From the NCBI GenBank assembly GCA_958430865.1, contig CAUDNR010004522.1, forward strand, positions 187,054 to 251,053: a stretch of 64,000 bases of DNA. The letters are read 5' to 3'. This document shows positions 57,467-64,000 of the stretch, piece after piece. Under the pieces are notes generated by a model that made no database searches, was not told the DNA's origin, and saw only the letters and a program-made list of their open reading frames with translations. This DNA is from Entrophospora sp. SA101. Its lineage: Eukaryota; Glomeromycota; Glomeromycetes; Entrophosporales; Entrophosporaceae. Every line of letters begins with the position of its first letter. Within the stretch, counting starts at the first letter, position 1. Both the position numbers and the translations under genes were made by a program.

Positions 57467-58789
57467 TTTTTTTTTTCTTCAAACTATAATGTATCCGTGT
57501 AACAATCTGTGCACAGTTCATTCTATGGTTGGCTCGGTCTAAAGACCTCCTATTGCTGCGCCATGCGGCCAAATTTCAAAATAGCAATTTTGTAATTCGT
57601 TCAAAAATGTAACAAGTTTACAAATGAGGAAGCAATTTACGTTTATTATTATTAATGTTAAAATTTCAATTTTTATACACGTGTGCAAGACAATAATGCA
57701 AAACTTGTTTATATACAAGCACTTGTGGATAGGGAAAACTCTGATCGTGAAAAATCAGTATGTTTAGCTAAAAGACATGCATATGTGTTGTTATTATTTT
57801 TTACTAATACTGTTTTAGTTTCTTCGTCGTTTCCTATCACGACTTATTCGTTAGGACTTTGAACAAAAAATAATTTACGGTGCACTCTATATTAGTACTC
57901 TTATTTCACTTATTATTCTTAGTGCAACTATTTATAAAATGATGAGAATAAGTTGAAAACATTTCGAATGATGTTGAATTCCCTTATCTTTTTTGCTGAA
58001 ACTACTATGGCAACAATTACATTATGGAGTAGCAAACTTAATTTTAGCAAAGCATTTTAAAAATTTCACTGTTATTTCTTCCGAAGCATAGTATTTATCA
58101 ATAAAAGAACATTTACCCACAGTATAAAAAAGTAATAATATCATGCAAAAGTAAACACAATTATATGTGAAATCGAGCCACCAGGGCTTGCTTTATTGAT
58201 GCGGTAAAAAAGAAAAAAGAAAAAATATATAAATATAAGGTTCATAGATGCCCAATTACATCATCATCATCATCATCATTATTATTAACAAATCGAATTA
58301 TTTATCATAATAGGATATTTTAATTATGTTTCCTAAATGAACTTGAAAAAACAAATCATTTTCATTCAAAAATCATCATCTTAGGTTGTATATATAATAA
58401 TGATATTAATGATATGTTGCTTAAAATGGAAAAAAAAGTTGTTTGGAGAAGAGTCGAATTGAATGCAAAATAGTAATAGAAGTAGTTATTTTTGATTGTG
58501 TTGCTTCCACATTCTCAATTTGAAAAAATAATTCATTTCATTTTGAATTGTATAATAGTAATATTGCTGTGCATTAAAATGATAATCAATTTGAAAAGGT
58601 GAATTGAATTTGGAAAAAAGACAAGTTGCAAAAATAATCATGGCACCTACTCATCTTGTTTGTCATTTTCCAACTAATATAAAAAGGATAGCTATCCTTT
58701 TACATCTTCGACACAATATATAATAATAAATAATAATATTTCGTATTACATTTTCACGTGATATAATAGCCTGGCCAATAAACGTAGAG
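57467..58789. other. Non-coding stretch, nothing recognised
   Basis: About 1.3 kb AT-rich. A CATCATCATC tract lies at 58261-58280. No gene or RNA was recognised. Confidence 0.5.
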
Positions 58790-58907
58790 ATTTTAGTTTC
58801 ACAAAAAACCGATTCGAACCGGTTCAAAAACCGAACCGAACCTAAACCAAAAACCGGTTCAAAAACCGAGTTCGAACCAGTTTTTTTTTAAAACCGCCCC
58901 ATCCCTA
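58790..58907. mobile_element. Probable hAT-type transposon end with (AACCGGTTC)-like subterminal repeats
   Basis: The segment is packed with AACCGGTTC/AAAAACCGA motifs in both orientations (CGAACCGGTTCAAAAACCG, CCGAACCGAACC, AACCGGTTCAAAAACCGAG). It stops at ...CGCCCCATCCCTA. Read on the minus strand the end is TAGGGATGGGGCGG, like the CAGGGATG/TAGGGATG termini of hAT elements. The other end was not found, so it may be a solo terminus. It ends only about 70 bp before the ATG of the next gene. Confidence 0.5.
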
Positions 58908-58978
58908 ATTTTGAGCTAGATGTAAATCTTTTGATCATCTTTTTTGAAGTTAATATTAAACATTGTATTTTTGGACCT

Positions 58979-60464
58979 ATGAAAGAAAGAAGTGTAATAA
59001 CTGCTTTTTTATCTGTTTCAGAACACGTTGATGAAAATTTTGGTCAAGGTGATGAAATATTGTTGTTGAAACGCAGCGAAAAAGTTAGAACATACAAGTA
59101 ATATTCTGAAATATGAAATCATAATGAATGATTATTAGTAGTTTAATATTATTGTGTTTAAGTTGATGACATGATAATGCGGTAGGTATCTTCTTCTAAT
59201 TCTTTTTACTTTTTTTAAAAATTATGATTTAGAAATTTTTGGGCGGGAATTAGTGGAACAATAGAAGTTCAAGATAAATCGCCTTTTGATCGTGCACTGA
59301 TTGAAATAAACGAGGAAACAAGTTTATCACCAAATGATATTATATTGATACGGACCAGCAAGCCAATTTTTGTAAGAGCAGAAGACATCAATACAATATG
59401 GAAAATTCATCCGTTTCTTTTTCGACTTGTATCTAAAGATTTGAAAAATAAAATAAGAATAGATTGGGAACACGAAAAATTCCAATGGATCAAACCAAAT
59501 GAATTAAACGATTTCAACAAAACGGTCCCAAATCTAAAAGATACTTTTTATAGAGTATATTTACCAATTGATGTTCATCAAGGAATATTAAACATTCGCC
59601 ATGATAAAAAATCAGGAGCCCAGCAGTTAGCAAACAAAGCTTTAGATATTTTCTATCAAATGATCAAGACAAAATCTTATGATAATGGAAATATTAAAGA
59701 TTATAAAGGATTTCTTTTAACTTTGTTAAATGTTGGATGGCATTTAGTTCAGGCAAGACCTAGTATGAAGGCTTCCATTTCATATGTTGTCACAACTTTA
59801 TTGAAACAAGTGTTGAAAATATTGGATAAATATGTTCCTAAGATTAAAAATGATGATGATGATGATGATGGTAATGATAACGATGATAAAAAATCAAGAT
59901 CTTTCTCTTTAGATAAATGCGATGAAATGATACTTGAGAGGATTGTTGAATTAAAGACAAAGTTCAAGGAATCTGATCAAAAAATAATTGAACATTTTAT
60001 GGACATTTTATCTTCAAATATCCAAATTCAAAATCAAATATTACACATAATGACAATCAGTTATTCATCCACGATTTATTCAATACTTTTAAATTTAATT
60101 CAAAAATTTGCAAATGAATCAACAAATAAGTTGATAATTACTGTGCTGGAGTCTAGACCATTGAATGAAGGTTCTACTCTAGCAAAAAACCTATTATTGG
60201 CAACACTAGATCAAAACAAGAACAATAATGATAACATCAAAATACAATTAATTACAGATTCGTCCTGTTGCTATTTTATGTCAGATGTAACTTGTGCACT
60301 AATAGGAGCCGATGAAATTAATGGAGACAATGGAAATGTAACCAATAAGATCGGATCATTGCCTTTAGCTATAGCTGCAAAATCTCATAATAAATCTGTT
60401 TACGTGATTTCTAAATCTGATAAAATAATTGGCAGCTATAGTAAGCAAGAAAAGTATGATGATC

Positions 60465-60532
<68 letters not shown>

Positions 60533-60805
60533 GAGAATGAACCAGATGAAATTATTAAGTCTTACGATGATGTCGAAGAATGGAAAAGAATTATTCAACA
60601 AAATGGGAATTTGTTCAAAGTTAGAAATGTTTATTTTGAAAAAATTAATTTTGGTTATATTGATGGATATGTGACCGAACTTGACTCAACTCTATTAAGA
60701 GTTCAAGATATAAAGAAGTTGTGGGATGATAGAAAATTGGACGGCCAAATTTTTGGAATTTTGGAGTCTGAATCAGAGTATATAACAATGAAAAACACAT
60801 GTTAG
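58979..60805 (+). CDS. Nudix-domain / eIF2B-like (IF-2B family) fusion protein
   Basis: Two exons, 58979-59097 and 59233-60805, give 563 aa. Residues ~1-150 form a Nudix fold: MKERSVITAFLSVSEHVDEN, GDEILLLKRSEKVRTYKN, FWAGISGTIEVQDKSPFDRA then LIEINEETSL, FLFRLVSKD and EKFQWIKPNEL. The Nudix box (consensus RExxEExG preceded by GE) keeps the Glu residues of (R)E..EE but has Ile for Arg, Lys for the earlier Glu and Ser for Gly, so hydrolase activity is doubtful. Residues ~190-560 are an IF-2B/ribose-1,5-bisphosphate isomerase-like Rossmann domain: GAQQLANKALDIF, TVLESRPLNEGSTLAKNLL, LITDSSCCYFMSDVTCALIG, ADEINGDNGNVTNKIGSLPL, AIAAKSHNKSVYVISKSDK. A run of over 20 Asp from a GAT repeat interrupts the domain near residue 455-480. 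The last residues are ILESESEYITMKNTC. Ligand and pathway are unknown. Confidence 0.85.
60455..60530. repeat. (GAT)n microsatellite coding poly-Asp
   Basis: An almost pure GAT repeat inside the fusion gene, in the frame that encodes Asp. It leaves long open frames in the other five readings, which are artefacts. Confidence 0.95.
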
Positions 60806-61194
60806 TTTCAGTATCAAAAAAAGCAGCAATAAAAAAAATTTTTGTTATTCCAGGTCAATTTTTTTGCAGCAACATTTGTAAATTCATTTCACCTTTTAAA
60901 TTATTTATTTCGCTCTCATCAATTTATAAATTGATTGATGATATTATTTGAGTCATAACAACGTCTTCCATGCTATGTGCGTAATTAAGAAATTCGGTTC
61001 AGTAATAGTAAAAGAATTCTAGAAAGTACAGGACATACTGCAACAAAGCCAGACAAAGTGTACATAATACTTTCAGGTCAATTGTTCAACGCTGCGATTT
61101 ACTATCGTGTTAATAGCCTGTGTTTTATTTTTATCTCTCGCTTTTTGTGGCCGTTCTTTATCTGAAGAGTTAAGAAATAACAATCTCACATTAT
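60806..61194. other. 3' flank of the fusion gene
   Basis: AT-rich, with no supported gene. The last part may belong to the hAT relic that follows but is unreadable. Confidence 0.4.
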
Positions 61195-61400
61195 AGGTGT
61201 GTGGCTCATGTTCTCAATTTGGCTGTCCAAGAAGGTTTGCAATTAATTGATGAATAAAAGTTAGATGCCTTTCTTATATTCGATCTTCACCTACCAGTGC
61301 CGAATTAAAGGAATTATGTATAAAAGATAGTGAGTATTACGGTGTTGCAGTTGCAAAGAAAATTTCTGATAATATACTTGGAAATAATTAGTATTAGTGA
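61195..61400 (+). pseudogene. hAT-family transposase fragment
   Basis: The frame at 61195 reads RCVAHVLNLAVQEGLQLIDE followed by a TAA. After a frame change, YIRSSPTSAELKELCIKDSE and YGVAVAKKISDNILGNN follow to a TAG at about 61390. The R-C-x-A-H-x-L-N-L-x-V-Q-x-G-L and YIRSSP blocks are hallmarks of hAT (zinc-finger BED/RICESLEEPER-type) transposases just before the catalytic core. Everything else of the gene is missing. Confidence 0.75.
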
Positions 61401-62446
61401 TGCAGTGAAAGCCTGCAGCTGTGGGATTTTTATTATTATGTAGACGGACAGGTGCCCAGCTATCTGGAAAATTTTGTTAATTGAAAGAAGGTTTCAAATT
61501 TGTTATGAACACATCCTGAACATAAGAAATAAAGATTGCGATACCATTTTCGTTCACTTATTCAAGCAAATTTATTACAGGCATGAAGAAAATCCAAAAA
61601 ATATTATTTAACTTGGCCGAGTTAGGCCAAAACTGACTTATCGAGTTTACACGTGTAATTCAAAAGTACTTTAAAAAAGAATAGACAAATCATTAATTTT
61701 CTAAATAAATAATTAGATGAGATGAAAGGCTAAAATTTTCATAAGTCATAAATGTAAATTAATGAACTCAAAAAAAAACTTTTTTTTGATAAATCTCCCA
61801 TGTCCTTGCCAAGTTAACTCGTTTACCCTTAAACTATTGCAGACTGCTATGAATTATCCTTATATGATTTGACAATATTATTATTATTATTTTATTTAAC
61901 TCATCACTTATTCATGACAGTTTTTACAGAAAATTACTATGTATGTTATTTTTGCACCCCAACATTTCAATCATAATTTTACCTTTTTAAACAAAGATGA
62001 AAATTCCGATACATGGATATTTGATTGAGATAGCTTGGATAGATTTGATGTATTTGTTGTTTTTGCATCCAACTAATTAAAGTTGGAAAATTTTTTTTTC
62101 AATAACTTGATAGTTTTTAATTTAATTTTTAATCATGGATAAATTACATGGTGAATTACACCAGAAAGGCACAATGAGGCAAAATACCATTTTGTAAGTA
62201 AGCATAGCATTATACATATGGATATGAAATATACTAATAATATACCTTCTTAATATATGCACTAGAGATTAAAATGATTGAAGCATTAAGAAATTAATAT
62301 AATTCTTTCAGATTTTAATATGTTTATATTAAAAAGATTCTGAAGGTTTATAAATTAATTTTTTTTTAATTAAAAAATCCTAATTTAAAATAAACGATCT
62401 TAATAATAATTAAATTGTTTTATAATGTATGAGTTGATTTCTGATA
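61401..62446. other. Non-coding stretch containing dispersed repeat copy 2
   Basis: No gene was recognised. ACTTGGCCGAGTTAGGCC...GACTTATCGAGTTTAC at 61611-61650 is the inverted partner of 23381-23418. Confidence 0.5.
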
Positions 62447-62663
62447 TAATATGAAGATGGTGGATTATGTGTTGGATTATACTCTTCAAATGACCCACCT
62501 TGCGAATGTGAAAATCAATGTGCATCAAACATTTGTAAAAATCATGAACTATTAAAGCTTTTATCAAAATGTGAAAACAAATATCACCAAATATTATATG
62601 TTGGAGATTCTTTTGTCCGGCTACTAAAATGTCAAGATAAAATTTTTGATGGCTTATCAATGG
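62447..62663 (+). pseudogene. Fragment of a PHOSPHO1/2-like HAD phosphatase
   Basis: The plus strand reads CECENQCASNICKNHELLKL then LSKCENKYHQILYVGD, matching the C-terminal part of PHOSPHO-type HAD phosphatases, where a NxCK block precedes (I/V)YVGDGxNDFCP. Here the sequence passes from YVGD to SFV, and the expected FCPATKMS appears only in another frame, so the GxND metal-binding residues are lost. No upstream exons with the DxDxT motif were found. It is a decayed fragment. Confidence 0.55.
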
Positions 62664-62677
62664 TGTATTTATTGTGT

Positions 62678-62735
62678 GTGTATTTGTGATGTGTATTTGT
62701 GATGTGTATTTGTGATGTGTATTTGTGATGTGTAT
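62678..62735. repeat. 13-bp minisatellite
   Basis: Four perfect tandem copies of GTGTATTTGTGAT (62678-62729) and a partial fifth. Confidence 0.95.
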
Positions 62736-62985
62736 ATTATAATAATAATAACAATAATGATTAATGATTAATGATAACTTTTTTTATAAATATAAAGTAA
62801 TGACTAGTTTGTAAGAAAAGTTTTATTCTTCAGAAATTTTTAAAAAATGAATCAGATTTCTGTAACACTAAATGATAAAGGTTATAAATCTATATATTAT
62901 TTATTGGAATGATGTAAGTGATTTTTTATAATTGTATGGAAATGGAATTTGGAAACCTTTCTTCTTTAGCGAATTAATTAAATGA
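62736..62985. other. Short AT-rich spacer
   Basis: Nothing recognised; it presumably holds the 3' UTR of the small membrane-protein gene. Confidence 0.4.
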
Positions 62986-63144
62986 TTATCTTTTTTGTTT
63001 ACTCTCGTCATCCTTTATTTTTTTCCTAGTTTCTGATTGTCTTCTTGATTCATTTATAGCATATTTAACATATAAACCAACTATTATTGCCATTGTAAAT
63101 GCTGTTAATGGTTGTAACAATTTTTTGGAATTGATTTGTGTCAT
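62986..63144 (-). CDS. Small single-span membrane protein (candidate)
   Basis: From the ATG at 63144 the frame encodes 52 aa: MTQINSKKLLQPLTAFTMAI, a hydrophobic segment to about residue 28 (IVGLYVKYAI), then a charged Arg/Lys/Glu helix (NESRRQSETRKKIKDDESKQ). One membrane helix with a basic, highly charged C-terminal tail is the layout of several small ER or mitochondrial proteins of fungi. An in-frame ATG at 63306 would add 54 residues that overlap transposon-like sequence and look non-conserved, so I prefer the shorter start. No family can be named with confidence. Confidence 0.5.
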   Translation of the reverse strand: MTQINSKKLLQPLTAFTMAIIVGLYVKYAINESRRQSETRKKIKDDESKQKR

Positions 63145-64000
63145 TTCAATAAAAAATTCTTTTATCAAAAGAAATTGAATTGGCCAATCGAATTTTAATA
63201 TATTGTTCGTGTAACATCCTAATAACCATGTACAGTCTAACCTCGCCACAGCGGATTTCTTGCACTGTTCGAAATTCAATCGGCGGAATCGGCGTGCACT
63301 AACCAAATATGGAAATTAACCGCAGATAATTTCTAAAATTAGATTAGTTTATGTAAAGGCGCAGTCGAATTTCGAACACTGATTGAGAGCCCAAACTACT
63401 GCCAAAGCTACTTTTTTTGAAAATAATTTGGACCAGAAACCTTAATTCCTCCTGGCTGACCTTAGATATGATAATATAATTAAAATTTCGGGGGGGCTGA
63501 GTGGCTCTGGAATTTTAATTGAATTAGAAATTGCATAGTTGTCAAGGAGACTACTTGTCCAGGATGCCTAATCTTCCAACCTGTGATAAAAATTCCATCA
63601 CATGTGGATGCAAGAGCACCAGGTTTTATGTTTGTAAAAGGAAAATTTTATTAAATCTGAAGTCTATGATCAATATCTAATTTATTCATTTTATTTTTTT
63701 TTGAAAATGACTATGACTTGTAATTGCATCAATCAGGAAGGCAAAATAATTTTTGGAATGGAATTATTTCTTTCTTTCTTTAAAAGTTCTATTTCTGCAT
63801 GGCCTGATATTGTTATCAAATGCATTGCATAACCATGATTAAATAACTTTTATTTATCAGTTAGGTCTTATGTAATCACAGCATAGTGGACTTTCGATTT
63901 TGATCGACATTCGAAATCATCATGTTACACGATCGACATAGTCAATAAAAAAAATTCACGAAATAATTACTTATTTTATTTTTTAATTGAAAATGACTCA
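63145..64000. other. Non-coding end of window with possible transposon terminus
   Basis: TACAGTCTAACCTCGCC at about 63231 resembles a CAGT-type transposon end after TA. TGTTCGAAATTC (~63267) recurs inverted as GAATTTCGAACA (~63367). No second terminus could be fixed. The remaining ~600 bp shows no gene. Confidence 0.35.

Noticed and set aside
58800..58870. GGTTCAAAAACC / GATTCGAACC as a tRNA T-arm
   Set aside because: The motif is repeated several times in both orientations and no acceptor or anticodon stem can be drawn; fits transposon subterminal repeats.
60365..60674. Open frames of poly-Ile or poly-Met overlapping the GAT repeat
   Set aside because: They are the other readings of the (GAT)n tract inside the Nudix-eIF2B coding exon.
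63145..63306. Upstream extension of the small membrane protein to 63306
   Set aside because: The extra residues run through a CAGT-type transposon-end sequence and show no conserved pattern.

Overview
This window looks like a nuclear contig from an AT-rich fungus, most probably an arbuscular mycorrhizal fungus (Glomeromycotina, Rhizophagus-like). This is inferred from several signs. Non-coding DNA is very AT-rich, and genes are split by short GT-AG introns of roughly 50-200 bp. There are relics of families that I know to be hugely expanded in that group: tyrosine-kinase-like kinases with a HCDLHSGN loop and a GGFSSIY glycine loop, BTB-TLDc proteins, and a C2H2 family with an HFEFW...TSLM block. 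Tc1/mariner, hAT, pogo-like and other terminal-inverted-repeat DNA transposons are scattered through it. The standard genetic code fits every gene.

Layout. 1-845: 3' part of a Tc1/mariner element. 1.6-5.4 kb: kelch protein and 2-oxoglutarate oxygenase, divergent. 6.5-9.4 kb: EI24-type membrane protein, RGG protein, and GNA1 glucosamine-6-phosphate acetyltransferase. 10.5-15.9 kb: ATP synthase subunit e, NF-YC/HAP5, and a perilipin-like protein. 16-24 kb is a transposon and pseudogene zone: a long-TIR MITE, a fold-back element, and a TKL kinase pseudogene split by a 537-bp TIR element with a 10-bp target duplication. 24-33 kb: PIG-L, a Myb/SANT-like protein, and a 14-exon RSPRY1-type SPRY-RING protein. 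33-40 kb: relics of a C2H2 repeat family and of a BTB-TLDc gene, around an intronless NlpC/P60-like gene. 41-43 kb: bHLH factor. 44.5-53.5 kb: a full kinesin-3 (motor-FHA-PH) and a truncated tandem copy. 56-63 kb: an uncharacterised Cys-rich protein, a Nudix + eIF2B-like fusion, hAT and HAD-phosphatase relics, and a small membrane protein.

How the genes relate. There is no biosynthetic cluster or operon. The intact genes are mostly housekeeping: chitin precursor supply (GNA1), GPI anchors (PIG-L), respiration (subunit e), lipid droplets (perilipin-like), vesicle transport (kinesin-3), transcription (NF-YC, bHLH, Myb-like) and ubiquitin signalling (RSPRY1). The most notable signals are an indel-free, almost identical 1.9-kb tract shared by two otherwise diverged kinesin paralogs (likely gene conversion), a PIG-L with HPVDE instead of HPDDE, an NF-YC gene with a GC-AG intron and a 15-nt exon, the Nudix-eIF2B fusion with a degraded Nudix box, and the intronless NlpC/P60-like gene. 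Exon joins were worked out by hand from frame, splice signals and family similarity; no search or transcript data were available.
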